The notes beneath the pieces were generated by a model that searched no databases, was not told where the DNA came from, and worked only from the letters and a program-made list of their open reading frames with translations. 64,000 nucleotides of DNA, from positions 930,001-994,000 of the forward strand of contig JAHQRK010000012.1 in assembly GCA_019828595.1 (NCBI GenBank). Reading direction: 5' to 3'. The stretch's first letter is position 1, and the number at the start of each line of letters is the position of its first letter. Shown piece by piece: positions 11,725 through 23,082 of the stretch. The stretch comes from Aphanomyces cochlioides (Eukaryota; Oomycota; Saprolegniomycetes; Saprolegniales; Verrucalvaceae). Position numbers and translations under genes: made by a program.

Positions 11725-12898
11725 TCAGAGCCTAGAGTTGTCCCAGTAGGTCGCCTCGTGCCTACTGGGAGTTCTCTTCCCCTGGCGATGGCCGTAGCCA
11801 CGCCCACGCCCACGATAGGCGCCACCGCGCGAGCGGTGTGGGGAGTAATTCGGGTTCTTCCTCGCCTGTGAAGGCTGAGGGCATTTTCTTTCGAAGTGAC
11901 CAGTCTGGCCACAATTGAAACAGCGGCGCTCTTCACCAGAGGCCGCTTCCATTCGCGAAATCTCCATGTCTGCTGAGACATCGGGGGATCCGCCGGAAGA
12001 GCGCGCCAAGCCGCGCGAATGTTCCGTGTTCAGCGCGATGCTGATTGCCTCATTGAACCTCTGAGGCTGCAAATGGAAAAGCTCGTCACGAGCTGGGCCT
12101 TGATTCAGGCCGTACATAAAGACCGAGACTCGACCGATCTCGTCGATCTTGTAGGAGTTCTCGAAGGACCCCAGGATGGAACGAAGTTCGTTCACAAACT
12201 CCTGAATAGTCCCCTTGCCTTGTTTGGCTTGGTTGAACTTTGCGCGATAGCGCATTTCGACGTTCGAGTGAACGTACTGCTCCTTGCGTAGTTCAACAAG
12301 GATTCGAACGTGGGAAAAGCCTCGTCGTCCAACATGTGAAGGTTGTAGGCCCAATTTCGGGCTCGTTCTTGCAAGTTGGATAGCGCCAAAGCAACGCGCA
12401 GTGTCTCGTTCGTTACGAGCTGGGCGCGAAGGGCGAGTTTCACTTCGGCAACCCAGCGGAACAGGTGCTCGTCCGCGGCATCGCCATATTTTGACACTTC
12501 GAGCTTCAGAGGTCGGTCACGCGACACTCTGGAGTCGATGAAGATGTCGTCAATTCCCGGTGAGGGGTTTTCGGATCGTCTGGCTTGGTCAGCCAGGTCC
12601 CTGTTGGACTCTTCAAGGCTGGCGATCTTTGCCGTGGCCTTCAACAGGTCTGCTTCGTAGAGCAACGCCGCCTCTTCTTGAGTGCGTTGCGCAGCGGCAT
12701 GCGCCGCTGACTGCGCGGTTGCTTCGCCATGCAGGCGGAAGCTCTCAATGACCATGATCTGGTCTTGAGGGTTCACCCCACTGAAAAATCCCCGAACGAT
12801 GTTCTCGGGGATCAAGCGAAGCAGCTCGGTCAGAGTAGCTTGCTGTTCGGGTGAGAAGGGGAAACGTCGATTGTCGACGTCGCGGGCGCAGCGTCCAT
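11725..12898 (-). pseudogene. Gag of GB, frameshifted
   Basis: The likely ATG is at 12896-12898. The frame is lost after about 11 codons and resumes as a glutamine- and alanine-rich N-terminal region, then a retrotransposon-gag capsid region (FIDSRVSRDRPLKLEVSKYG...WVAEVKLALRAQ). A second frameshift lies near 12290. The rest ends with one zinc knuckle, CFNCGQTGHFERKC (CX2CX4HX4C), and a basic Arg/Gly-rich tail. Stop at 11725-11727. Protease follows in another frame. Confidence 0.85.
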
Positions 12899-12911
12899 GG
12901 TCCTGGACGAA

Positions 12912-12925
12912 CTAGAGTGCTACCA
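12912..12925 (-). other. Primer binding site of GB
   Basis: On the minus strand, two bases after the 5' LTR, TGGTAGCACTCTAG begins with the TGG complementary to a tRNA CCA end. TGGTAGC is what an initiator tRNA-Met (5' AGC, 3' GCTACCA) would pair with. The tRNA identity is inferred from this pattern. Confidence 0.6.
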
Positions 12926-12927
12926 GG

Positions 12928-13190
12928 TGTAACCGGGCGCAGAGGATAGCAGGCGCGTGTGAACTGCGACTGAAATGTAAGAGTGAATTAAAGTTAAAGC
13001 AACCTGAGTCTTGTTCCTATCTTGTTTCTCGTTGGCTATCGCACAGCCTCGCTAGGAGCTTCAACTTCTGCGGCCTCCCAAGGCCAGTCATTCACACAGC
13101 AGAGCGCGGGGAACTGCTACTGCAGTGCGCCAGGTCTGTTCACAGACCGCGCCCTCATCTTATGTACCTGCCAGACATGGCACGGTTACA
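12928..13190 (-). repeat. 5' LTR of GB
   Basis: 263 bp, same length as the partner LTR at 7377-7639, with TGTAAC...GGTTACA ends and the CTCTC target duplication at 13191-13195. It should carry the promoter for the minus-strand transcript. Confidence 0.95.
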
Positions 13191-13286
13191 CTCTCAGTCC
13201 TCCATCGTGAGACCTGAAATCCCTGGTAGCTCTAAAGAAAAAGAATGACCAGTAGATATCGAATTGACTACGTAGATTATGGACGT

Positions 13287-14326
13287 TTACAAGTTCTTCA
13301 TGCGGGCATTAAATGTGCGATCCTCACCAGCATAGCGAGGACCTTCGACCGATTCAGCGGCGGCGGCAATTTCCTTGACTTCAGCTTCTGACAATTCGAT
13401 CGCGATAGCTTGGGCGTTTTCAACGATGCGAGTCGACGACTTGGTTCCTGGAATTGGAAACACATCGTGACCTTGAGCATGAACCCAAGCGAGAGCAAGT
13501 TGCGCAGGCGTGCAGCCTTTCGCCTTGGCAATGTCAAAGAAGCGAGCGACTCTGGCTTTGCTTTCGGCTAGTTTTTCACCCGAGAAGCGAGGAAGCGTAC
13601 GACGCCAGTCATTTTCCTCCAATTTGTCAAATGTATCGATGTCGGTCCCACGGCACAATGGAGAGTAGGCGACAATGCCGACACCAAGTTCACGAGCGGT
13701 GGGCACGACAGCTTCTTCCAAATCACGGGATTGCAAAGACCATTCCATCTGAATCGCGGTAATTGGGTGTACCGCGTGAGCATGGCGCAGCTCGTCAGGC
13801 GTGCATTCCGACAAGCCAATGTATTTGATCTTGCCATCTTCGACGAGGGATTTGAGGACTGCCATGGTTTCTTCAATATGCGATGCATGTAGTACAAGTC
13901 AATGTAGTCCGTGCCAAGACGTTCCAAAGAGTTGGCCAACTGAGATCGGATCGTCTCTTCCTTGCCGCAGGGTTTGAGGTGTCCGTCTTGGATCACATTG
14001 CCAAACTTGGTTGCAATCACAAAATTCTCGCGACCGTGTTGCTTGATCGCTTTGCCGACAAGTTCTTCGTTGGTAAAGTTGCCACCACCACCAGCACCAA
14101 AAGATTGATAAATCCACGCCGTGTCGAGCATGTTGATGCCAAGTTCGAGTGCTTTCGAGATCGTACGGAGAGACTCTTCTTCCTGGGCAGCACGGTCAAA
14201 GTTGCCATAGAAAGCCGTCATTCCCATGCAGCCAAGGCCTTGCGCAGAGCAGACGAGGCCTTGAGAGCCAAGGGGACGTTGTGGTGGAAAATTGAAAAAT
14301 GACAAGATTGCGACAGTGGTTGTCAT
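13287..14326 (-). pseudogene. Aldo-keto reductase, frameshifted (AKR-b)
   Basis: Minus strand, ATG at 14324-14326, stop 13287-13289. The N-terminal half carries RPLGSQGLVCSAQGLGCMGM, LDTAWIY, ATKFG and YYMHR. About 16 bp are missing right after YYMHR (near 13880), which shifts the frame; the second half resumes in another frame with ETMAVLKSLVEDGKIKYIGL and runs to the natural end FNARMKNL. Three residues after SPLCRG are also missing. The start region has lost bases compared with AKR-c: the FFNF motif that is upstream of the ATG there runs directly into the coding sequence here. The gene is otherwise full length, so decay is recent. Confidence 0.9.
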
Positions 14327-15094
14327 TGTGCTACTATTGTCCAGTGACACAAGTTGAAAACTATCATTATACTTGATAATTGTATGTAAGAGCTGTCAAG
14401 TGACATTGTCTGATGAGACCAGGGGAAACAGTGGCACGTGCTTTGCACATCATGACGAGGATTTCCGTGCTGCCACGTCATTTGGAAAGACTGACTGTCA
14501 TGACAAAGTGTCAATTCACCCTGGATAACCCATTCGAAACAACAATTCCTACAATATGCTGTATCAGCTACCGACTTGCTATTACCGTTGTCCTCAAGGG
14601 CTGCTGCTAAGCGGAGGAAAGTCAAGACTTGTACTTGAGGAGCTGACGACTTTAGCACACGGTACAAACGATAGACTAGGCAAGAACGCATGGAGTGAGA
14701 CGTCAGTCCTTCTTGTCGTACTTTTCCGAAGGTAATAGAGGCAGTAGGTTAAACTTGCAGTCATTCTTGTCAATCCCCCTGCGTAAGGTCTTGGCTGTGA
14801 TGAGCATGACTTTCATATCCCTGAGAAAGCAATAGTTCACAAAGTCGAGTCTCATTGTGTTTATGTAGAGAGATGTTGATCTTAAACCAGCATATGTACC
14901 AGGCGATTCATTTGCCTCAATGCTGGTGGAGGTCGTGACGTCGCGAGTTGCAATTTTACTCCCAGGGAATTTGTTCTCTACAATGGCATGAGAGGGGCCT
15001 TGCTTACTAAAGTAACTTGGGGATAACTTTTAGCCTTCAAGTGAAGTTCAAGTACACAATAACACATTCATTTGATGTTATTTCTATTGTACAC
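14327..15094. other. Intergenic, nothing recognised
   Basis: No open frame with family features, no RNA gene and no clear repeat was seen. The AKR-b side presumably holds its old promoter. Confidence 0.5.
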
Positions 15095-16490
15095 TTAGAC
15101 GAGAACTCGGGTCGAACCGTCTTCGGGGCCAAACTTTTGCATCAACGTCCCGGCAAATTTTTTGTTGAGCATGGTATTACCTCTGACACTGAGCTCCTCG
15201 GTCACGTGATTCCGTTGCCTGAGAGTTGTAATGAGACCACAAAATCCCATGGGACCAATTTTGTTGCCGTCCAAATTGATGGTTTTCAGGTCTCGCTCGG
15301 CCATGGCCATTGCCATCGAAATATCATCAGCACCTCGGTCTGTGATGTCATTTTTGGCCAGATGCAATGACTCCAAGCCGCTAGCGGCAAAAGCATGTGC
15401 AATTGCGTACACACTACGATCACCAACTTTTGCTCCGTTCATGATCAATTCCTTGAGGCTCGTATTGGGCATGTTGCTCATGAGCATTTGGACTTGCAAA
15501 GTTGTAACTTCCTCCATGATCGTGAGAGATTCAACGTCGGAAGCAGCAAGGAGGAGGCACAATTGAATATCATCTTGATATGGTCAAGACCTTCGTCTTC
15601 TTCGCCGTAGACGCCAGCTCCCAAATGAGTGACATTGTCAGGGATATGGAAGCCTTCTTGGAGGAGAAAGTCGGGAAACGGCGTGAGGAAGAGTGTTTCC
15701 AACGTTGACGACTCGGCCACGGCTGTGCAAAAGTCAAGGTATATTTTTGGATCACAGTCGTGTTTGTCCCAGTGGTAAAAGCGGAAGCTCTTGGCTGGGT
15801 TGTTGGTCAGCCAGTGCGTCAAGCACGGCATCAGGACATCTCCTTGTTCTGTGTCTTCCCCCTCAAGCGACATATCAAGCGAATCGAGGTGACAAGTCTT
15901 GAGGAACTCAAAGAAGACGTCAGGGATCGTCGTGGAGAACGTAATGGAGAGTGTCTTGAGCTTGTTGGTCCATTGAGGCAAAACCGAGGCAAAATGGTCG
16001 ACCGCAGCAATATCTTTTTGACCTTCAGGCTTACTGACTCCTATCACTGGTAGCTTGCCAAGTTTGTCGTAGTATTCCGTGACTGGCGTCGGGAATTCTG
16101 CGTCTGCCTTTGGCAAGAGTTCAATGAAAACGTTCGATGTGGGTGACATCATGGAGAGCAGCAAGTCGACATCAAAGACATGATCAAACCTCAAGTCAAC
16201 ATGTGGGTAGAAGGGGATCGCTGTCTGGACATACAAATTAGCCAAATCGGACGGTTCTTCAGGACAAGGTGTGGCCACGTCGTTTCTTCAGAGGACTCTC
16301 GTCGGAATTCTGTAAGTGCTTCCAAGCAGGCCGTATCTTCTGCCTCCGACTTGGGTTGTGAATGACTGGCATAGTAAATGAGAAAGCTGGCTTTGTCAGG
16401 AAGAAATTCCACCATGTAATGGACCAGTTCCAATGGCAACGGCCAGGCATCCACGTCAGCAACAGTCATGCGTTGGAATCGCTTGTTCAT
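15095..16490 (-). pseudogene. F-box/LRR-like protein, two frameshifts
   Basis: Likely ATG at 16488-16490. An F-box-like start (LPLELVHYMVEFLPDKASFLIYYAS) is followed by leucine-rich RNI-type repeats such as SLKELIMNGAKVGDRSVYAIA and LESLHLAKNDITDRGADDIS. It is paralogous to the intact gene at 18115-19488 throughout. Single-base shifts near 16265 and near 15560 move the frame, each inside sequence that aligns to the paralogue on both sides, and neither spot has intron borders. The family usually recruits substrates to SCF ubiquitin ligases; that role is not shown here. A sequencing error cannot be excluded. Confidence 0.7.
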
Positions 16491-18114
16491 CTGCCACGAA
16501 TTCTCAAAATGACTCTGGCCATGGCTGTTTGTTTGCGTGGATCCAGCCACCTGCGTCTGCACGACGAATTAGTCACGAAGTATCACATGTTTCAAATGTC
16601 CCACATTGTTAACAAATTGTTATAATCAAGTACATATCGTAGCTACTTATGAAAATACTGGCAAATTTCAGCGCAAAACACCCCAAGAGGCGCCTAAAGC
16701 AGCTCAGATGGACTGATCGCACGCTTAGACTAGCCCTCTGTAAATCCGGCAGATAAGATTAGTACTCAAATGAGGAGTTTTGAATTTGCTGAGTTATCCC
16801 GAGAAATTTCATTGCCTGAAGTTGCCAAGCAGGATAAGTCGATAGCAAGTTTAATTCCGCTGAAATCTCAACGCAAGGAGGATGAAAGGACCTCTAGCAG
16901 GAGGATTTGTAAATTAGAATGGACCGACGGGTCAATGTTGCGATAAATCTGCTGGTTTTGACTGGTCGTATCTGACTCTCTGAACTTGACACAACGACTT
17001 GAAGGATTATCTCACTTTGCATCGTTCCCATCGGTCTTGACTTTCTCGACTTTGTGACTATCCGCTGCCGCTGCCAAGAGTATATACTGTACGCATCCTA
17101 CCCCGCTAAACAATCTCGACTGCAATGAGAACGATGGAAAAGGGAGGGCGGACAGCCACACATATCACCACACTTTACTGAGAGAACAAAGCTGGAGAAA
17201 ACAAATCAAGTCTCCAGTGTCTTTCCTCGAATGAGATATTTGATGTTATGGTCTTTCTTTATATAGACAATAATGAACGTCAAAGAAGCAAAACTTGGCA
17301 CATTCCAAGCCGCAGACAGCCCAGGACGCGATAACATTGTGATGAATTTGGGCATATCTTGTTATAGACACAATGGGAACAAGTGACGCCAAGATGGACA
17401 CCGCTGTTGTTCTCGACCCACTATTAATAGTAGTGGGTCGAGAACAATGCGTAGTGGGCCACTACGCATTGTGCATGCCCCTTGAGCTTGTTAGTGACTA
17501 ATGCAAGCAAGGCTTACTGTACACTATGCATTGAAAGTTGCACGCCTGACTTAATCTGTAATCAATGCGCTGTCCAAGAGAATTTGACTGTCCATGTCGA
17601 CAATCGCAAATTTATTTAGGCATTAACTCCAACCAAGATGAAAATTCACAATTTCTTGATGTCTCACCGAGTTGTCGATTTGATGGATAAATACACACCA
17701 AATTTGATCACCAAAATTGCTCGATATATATACAATATTTTACTCCATATTTTATTTCATATATTTTTAATTTTCTTGCTATTTTCAAAAAAATTCACGA
17801 AAAATACGGCATTGTCTCTGACTGTTGTGGCACTGTGGAGCCTTTACTCGATCCCACTCCATCTCCGTTGTGACTTTCAAGCGCGCTGGACATGTGTATT
17901 TCTGGCGTGCAGATTCGACTCTTGCAGGAATCGCATTGTCATTTTCCAACTCAGCTTATGCGTTATTTCGATGTGATCCATAGACTTTCAAAATCTTGTG
18001 CTTGATTTAGTCATATTAGTTTATTGGATATTTCGACCTAATTTATTTGGCTGTTGTGAACGTCGATCGCAACAACGCGATGGTTGTCGACCACACCACG
18101 GAAGGAGCAACCCT
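16491..18114. other. Long intergenic region with two adjacent palindromes
   Basis: About 1.6 kb without a convincing gene. AT-rich stretches lie near 17690-17800. The only strong structure is the palindrome pair at 17407-17471. Confidence 0.5.
17407..17471. repeat. Two abutting perfect inverted repeats
   Basis: First: arms 17407-17423 and 17431-17447 (17 bp, loop TTAATAG). Second: arms 17445-17457 and 17459-17471 (13 bp, one-base loop). They overlap by three bases and share the run around GTAGTGGG. No flanking element is visible. Confidence 0.9.
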
Positions 18115-19488
18115 CTAGCATTCAATATGGGTCAGGCTTCCTAAGTCGTGTCTAAGGCGAGAAGCAGTGGCTCGATCCACTTTGTTCCCAGTCATACTGA
18201 AGTAATGCGTTGGAAAGGATCGTGCGACCGTCGCCTTGAGAAGGGTGCGGAGCCCAGTTCGGGTGATCAAGTTGTTGTCCAGGTGAATCGCTGAGATTGG
18301 TCTTTCCGAGGCAAGAAGAGCAAGCGATAGTGAATGAGCCGCTGAGTTGGAGAGTTCGTTGGTGGATAAGTTGATAGTCGTCAAACGAGTGGCGGCGAAA
18401 CCATCCGCGATCACAGCACACCCATCGTCGCACAGGTCGACATCTTCGAGGATAAGCTCTGTCACATTTGTCGATGGCAGAGCAGCAATGAGGCTCCGGC
18501 ATTGCGACGGAGCAATATCTTGAGTGATAGAAAGCCGTGTCACATTGGAAGAAGCTAGTCGCCGACCAAGCCGAGCGTATTTGGCCTCGCTTCGTCGACT
18601 AAAGTTGATCATACCCACGCCCAAGTCGGCAACTGTTGGCGGAATTCGAAAGGTTGGTACAGCGAGTGCCTGGTCGAACGGCGTGAGGAAGAGCTGCGTG
18701 AGTGCTTTTGCGTTGGACAGGGCCATGAAGAAAGCCCGGCTCTTCTGTGGGCTGCCATCCAGTTCGTCCCAGTACAAATGCAGGGCCTCGACAGGTTGCC
18801 GCTGGAGCCATTGCGTCAAATGCTCCAAAATCAAATCGTCGGACGTTGCGTTGGCTCCTTGGATGGTCAAGTTCAAACTTGTCAGTCTGCTCGTGGAGAG
18901 AAACTCTAGGAAGCGCATGGGCACTGTGTCGAATGAGATCGTGAGCGATGTCAACTTTGTCAAGCGTGGAAGGATGTCCACGAGTGGTGTTGTGTCCATC
19001 GTGGACGACATTGTCTCTGGCAATGTGATCTTGGCAATGGGTAGATGGGCTAAGTGTTCAAAGTAAGCTGCAGTTGAGGGTACGCCAAACGTCTTCCGGC
19101 ATGGTAAGCTCGAGATATGAATGTCAGCGGACTGAGGAACAAAGCGGCGGAGGTACTGGACGTCAGCAAAGCTGGGGCCAAGTTGGATGACTGGATAGTG
19201 CTTGGCAGCAATTTCCATGCATGGGTTCGTGGCGTCGACGAAATCACGTAGATGCAATTGTGACCATAAAGCGTTGGTGGCATGTGTCTGACGGAGCGCA
19301 CGGAGGCTGCAGGCAAAGTCTGGGACGATCGATGCGACGGCTTGGATGTAGGTAAAGTATGTCGATGGATCGGGGAGGAAGAAAGCAATGCGGAGGACAA
19401 GCTCGACGGGAAGCCTGTCGCGGCACGTTTCTCGCCTTGCGCGCTTGAACATGAAATTTGGAGAGTGTGGTTGAGTCAAGGATCTCAT
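18115..19488 (-). CDS. F-box/LRR-like protein
   Basis: Single exon, 457 aa with the ATG at 19486-19488; a second Met 11 codons on is also possible. The N-terminus has an F-box-like helix region (RDRLPVELVLRIAFFLPDPSTY). Residues from about 130 to the end form leucine-rich repeats of the ribonuclease-inhibitor type, clearest as NVTELILEDVDLCDDGCAVIA, TTINLSTNELSNSAAHSLS and SAIHLDNNLITRTGLRTLL. This is the intact partner of the broken copy 1.6 kb downstream on the same strand. Likely a substrate adaptor of an SCF ubiquitin ligase or an LRR scaffold; the F-box match is weak by eye. Confidence 0.75.
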   Translation of the reverse strand: MRSLTQPHSPNFMFKRARRETCRDRLPVELVLRIAFFLPDPSTYFTYIQAVASIVPDFACSLRALRQTHATNALWSQLHLRDFVDATNPCMEIAAKHYPVIQLGPSFADVQYLRRFVPQSADIHISSLPCRKTFGVPSTAAYFEHLAHLPIAKITLPETMSSTMDTTPLVDILPRLTKLTSLTISFDTVPMRFLEFLSTSRLTSLNLTIQGANATSDDLILEHLTQWLQRQPVEALHLYWDELDGSPQKSRAFFMALSNAKALTQLFLTPFDQALAVPTFRIPPTVADLGVGMINFSRRSEAKYARLGRRLASSNVTRLSITQDIAPSQCRSLIAALPSTNVTELILEDVDLCDDGCAVIADGFAATRLTTINLSTNELSNSAAHSLSLALLASERPISAIHLDNNLITRTGLRTLLKATVARSFPTHYFSMTGNKVDRATASRLRHDLGSLTHIEC

Positions 19489-20960
19489 GACCACTCGGAC
19501 GTTGAGTCACAATCAGGGGAGCATCGTTTTATCGTGATAGTTGCCTCTCCGTGAGGGTCCCAAGCTAAAAGTTCTACTTAGTCAACTTCAGTGTGCACTT
19601 TAACTTTTATGCCACTTGCTCGTCACTTTAGACAACGTCGCCTGTCTAGACCGCCTTTCCCAACAGGACGAATCAAACGTGGCTGGCGAGTGACAAAAGC
19701 CTCCCACTTGCATCTTTCCACGAACGTCGCGCATCCTCTTCGAAATATACTTGGATGCCATGCGTAATGAGCATTCCAAACGAGGCGTTGTGACTCAATT
19801 GTGTTCGCAGGTTATCTCGCTTTTGTTGGCAGTTTGCACTGTACATACAGTAAGTTCGCTCGATTTCGAGCGTGAGCTACAGCTGCACTGAGGTCCTCGC
19901 ACCTCTCAATTAGTCACAAAGGCCACGGCTGTACAGTGTATGTATTCCAAAGACAGCCTCGACCCTCGAGTCGCTTTGCCAAGAGATAAAGACGACGAGG
20001 TCGAGAATGACTAATCGATCCATTGTGTCTCTTTCCACCAAATCTCTCCGTATTTTGCGTCGAAGGTGCCGTTCGCATCGACCCCCGCAATTGAATCGCC
20101 AAGAGGATCAGACGATTGTCCATTCAGCTTGAATGTCTTCTCAACTCGAATATGTTTCGTCCATTCGAGTGTGAACAGATTTGAAGTCGTCAGTGGTGGC
20201 TGGGAAAATCTTCCAGCGTGGCAATTGGTGAGTTTGTTTCCAAGTGCAATGTGCAGTTGGGTGGTAAAATGGTGAGACCTTTTAAGCCAGTGAGATTTTT
20301 GTGACAGCGATTTGTGCATCCAAGTGTTAAAGGAAAGTGAGTCGCAAGCCAACATCTCATGTGTCACAAGACAACAAAGCGACAACTCTCAAGTGGTGTG
20401 CTGGATAACTCACAGCACAGGCGATGATACACTCGCGACTCGATGGAGCTCAATGTCGTGGGAATATGGATTTGAATGGCTGTCTGGATTGACTCGATTG
20501 ACGACTACGATGTATCAACAACGAGCGTTCTTTGACTTTGTTGAGAACTGACGCCATCCACACCAAGAGTTGGGTGGGCCTGTCGCTTGCCAGGTTGGTC
20601 ACAAACTTAAACCCAAAGCGTTCGATCCAAAGGAACTTTGTGACCAACAACAACACGCACAGTTGGCCACAGTGTCCAGCTGTTGTCCGTGTCGCTCTTT
20701 CTCACAGTTGGATGGCAACCACAGAGTGCTGGAATTGTCATAACTTTGGTGATGCAGTGACTCGACAAGAAATGTGCTCGAAAGGAGACAGACAAGTCCA
20801 ACACGACAACAACTGCGCACGTGGTCGAGAGCAGTGCGCAGAATCACGACGGACGTCAAAGCTACGTAGCTCTAGATGGAAGAAACTTGTAACTTTGTTC
20901 TTTGGCAGTTGAGCAGAATTGTCTTGTCGCCTCTTGTGATGGAAATCGACTTGATTGTCG
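19489..20960. other. Intergenic, one doubtful reading frame
   Basis: No recognised family. A minus-strand frame at 20011-20385 ends with a hydrophilic, protein-like stretch (LNGQSSDPLGDSIAGVDANG) and could be the 3' exon of an unknown gene, but it has no supported start and no homologue I can name. Confidence 0.3.
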
Positions 20961-21668
20961 ATGAAATTCGTTAGCCCATCACTTTTCATGCACAGTCCGT
21001 CTGCGAGTGGCGCTTCTGCATTTGTCTACCGTGGCAGCTCCAGCGACCGCGTTGGACAAGCGTTCAGAGGCCTGGATGGACAATTCTACGTCAAGCTCTA
21101 TGCTGCCAAGTCCACAGGAGGCTGTCGCCACTGCTCAGTGACTTGTCGTATCACGAGACGTGGATGTAGTCTCGATCCCACGCACGGCCGTGAAGGACGA
21201 AAGGTTTACGACGTTGACGAAGACGACTGCGACGAATGGCCTCCCAGAGAAAAGTCTCCTCGCCGGTCGCCGAGCCAGTCGTCAATTCGGTCGTATGAGC
21301 CTGTGGCTGAGGCTGTGTCAGATTTGGAGCAGCGTCGCCGCGAAGTGGCGAGCACACTCATGCTCAATGCAGTGCCTGATGAAGTGACTCGATCTGAGCT
21401 CTTGCGGTTGTTCTCCAAGCACTTTGGCGCTGTATATATGGTGCGTCTTCCCCATGATTTCTACTCTGGCGTCCGCCGTGGTTTTGGCTTTGTCGAGTAT
21501 TTCGATGAACAAGCAGTTCTGCGTACCATGCGAGGACGTCGCCGCCTCTCCGTGGCTGTGAATGGCCGCCGCATAACGATCCAGCGAGCTAAATATCCTC
21601 GCTCGACGCCTGAAGAAATGCACGCTCGCAATGCACACCGCCGACAACGCTTGCTGCGTCTAGAGTAG
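20961..21668 (+). CDS. RNA-recognition-motif (RRM) protein
   Basis: 235 aa from the ATG at 20961. An acidic-to-SR-like linker (VDEDDCDEWPPREKSPRRSPSQSS, about residues 85-108) precedes one RRM at about 131-210. RNP2 is LMLNAV (133-138) and RNP1 is RGFGFVEY (173-180), including the two aromatic positions that stack on RNA. The C-terminal tail is basic (HRRQRLLRLE). Residues 1-80 are not recognisable and could partly be untranslated, since the start choice rests only on the first ATG. The gene ends 22 bp from the stop of AKR-c, which is transcribed toward it. A nuclear RNA-binding or splicing-related role is likely from the family. Confidence 0.8.
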   Translation: MKFVSPSLFMHSPSASGASAFVYRGSSSDRVGQAFRGLDGQFYVKLYAAKSTGGCRHCSVTCRITRRGCSLDPTHGREGRKVYDVDEDDCDEWPPREKSPRRSPSQSSIRSYEPVAEAVSDLEQRRREVASTLMLNAVPDEVTRSELLRLFSKHFGAVYMVRLPHDFYSGVRRGFGFVEYFDEQAVLRTMRGRRRLSVAVNGRRITIQRAKYPRSTPEEMHARNAHRRQRLLRLE

Positions 21669-21690
21669 ACGAAGTTTATTCTGCAAACGA

Positions 21691-22728
21691 TTACAATCGG
21701 TCGTTGAATGACGCTGTTTTGCTGCTGTAGTGGTATCGAGGACCTTCAATGGACTCAGCGGCGGCAGCGATCTCCTTCACTTCGGCGTCCGTGAGCTGGA
21801 TTTGAAAAGCGCCAGCGTTGTCGACGATGCGGGCAGATGACTTGGTGCCAGGAATGGGAAACACGTCAGGACCTTGAGCGTGAACCCAAGCCAGAGCCAA
21901 CTGAGCTGGTGTGCATCCCTTTTCCTCGGCGATGGCAAAGAAACGAGCGACTTTGGCTTTGCTCTCGGCAAGTTTTTCACCAGAGTAGCGTGGCAGCTTT
22001 CGTCGGAAGTCGTTCTCGTCCAACTTGTCGAACAAGTCAATGTCGGCAAGGAAGCCACGGCACAGTGGCGAGTAGCACACAATGCCAACACCCAATTCAC
22101 GTGCTGTGGGGATGACAAGCTCTTCCAAGTCACGCGATTGAAGCGACCATTCCATTTGAATGGCCGTGACAGGATGGACAGCATGAGCACGTCGGAGTTC
22201 ATCTGGCGTGCATTCTGACAAGCCAACGTATTTGATCTTGCCTTCTTGGACGAGGGATTTGAGGACCGCCATGGTTTCTTCAATCGGCGTGTCGGGGTCC
22301 ATGCGATGCATGTAGTACAAGTCAATGTAGTTGGTACCAAGGCGTTGCAACGAGTCGGCCAGTTGCGATCGGATATCCACTTCTTTGCCAGACGTACGTC
22401 GGCCATCAGGAGCCGTTGGGTCTGGAATGATGCCAAACTTGGTCACGATCACAAATTTCTCACGGCCATGTTGCTTGATCGCTTTGCCGACAAGTTCTTC
22501 GTTGGTAAAGTTGCCGCCTCCACCAGCACCAAACGATTGATAGATCCACGCCGTGTCGAGCATGTTGATGCCAAGCTCGAGCGCTTTCGAGATGGTCCGG
22601 AGCGATTCTTCTTCATGGGCCGCACGATCAAAGTTGCCATAGTAGGCAGTCATCCCCATGCAGCCAAGACCTTGTGCTGAGCAGACGAGGCCAGCGGAAC
22701 CGAGAGCGCGTTGCACAACCTTAGACAT
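21691..22728 (-). CDS. Aldo-keto reductase, intact (AKR-c)
   Basis: 345 aa, ATG at 22726-22728. An upstream in-frame extension is possible but unlike the paralogues. The catalytic tetrad is complete: Asp58 and Tyr63 in LDTAWIY, Lys97 in VTKFG, His141 in YYMHRMD. The late motifs SPLCRGFLADID, FPIPGTKSSARIVDN (cofactor phosphate end) and a normal C-terminus are present. This is the AKR type that takes aldehydes or ketones with NADPH in the cytosol; the substrate is unknown. It is one of only two undamaged members among ten loci in the window. Its N-terminus (VVQRALGSAG) departs slightly from the VPQRPLGSQG of the others, except for AKR-d and AKR-e, which share VQRALG. Confidence 0.95.
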   Translation of the reverse strand: MSKVVQRALGSAGLVCSAQGLGCMGMTAYYGNFDRAAHEEESLRTISKALELGINMLDTAWIYQSFGAGGGGNFTNEELVGKAIKQHGREKFVIVTKFGIIPDPTAPDGRRTSGKEVDIRSQLADSLQRLGTNYIDLYYMHRMDPDTPIEETMAVLKSLVQEGKIKYVGLSECTPDELRRAHAVHPVTAIQMEWSLQSRDLEELVIPTARELGVGIVCYSPLCRGFLADIDLFDKLDENDFRRKLPRYSGEKLAESKAKVARFFAIAEEKGCTPAQLALAWVHAQGPDVFPIPGTKSSARIVDNAGAFQIQLTDAEVKEIAAAAESIEGPRYHYSSKTASFNDRL

Positions 22729-23082
22729 CGTTTGTGTTGGAAGAAGAAAATTGAAAAATGACGAGTCATGCGATGAAGGACATGAAATTTGGCACATCAA
22801 CTTTTCCACTGTTTATGCCTTGGAGATGGCGGACAAATCCACCAGATGTTGACTTGGATGTTCCAAATCCGTCGTCCAGATCGACAGAGTCATGAACTGT
22901 ACAGTAGAGTCTACTAAGTCTCATTTGTAGGCTAACAACAATATTAGATGAACAGGGCAGTAGGGCAGGCTAGCCACCTCTGCGGGGAATGAAAAGTCGG
23001 GAGTAACGTCAATTTGCACATTTATTCTTGTCGGCCAACCTGCGAGGTATTTCAAGTATTGGACAATCAAGTGCATTTTGAC
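22729..23082. other. Divergent promoter region between AKR-c and BTB gene
   Basis: About 350 bp separate two genes read in opposite directions, so it should hold both promoters. No specific binding site is recognised. Confidence 0.45.

Larger units (their letters stand above)
7377..13190 (-). mobile_element. Complete Ty3/gypsy retrotransposon GB with LTRs and TSD
   Basis: Two 263-bp LTRs (7377-7639 and 12928-13190) bound gag and pol read on the minus strand. The 5-bp target duplication CTCTC flanks both ends (7372-7376 and 13191-13195), so this is one clean insertion of 5,814 bp. It landed between the start of AKR-a and the end of AKR-b. Protease, RT and integrase are unlike those of G1-G3, so this is a separate lineage. 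Frameshifts and an inserted palindrome make it non-autonomous. Confidence 0.95.

Noticed and set aside
17638..17976. Open frame of 112 codons with a hydrophobic stretch
   Set aside because: Low-complexity AT-rich sequence, no family motif, and no conserved context; probably chance.
20532..20912. 126-codon plus-strand frame
   Set aside because: Composition is unlike neighbouring genes, with no motif and competing frames on the other strand.
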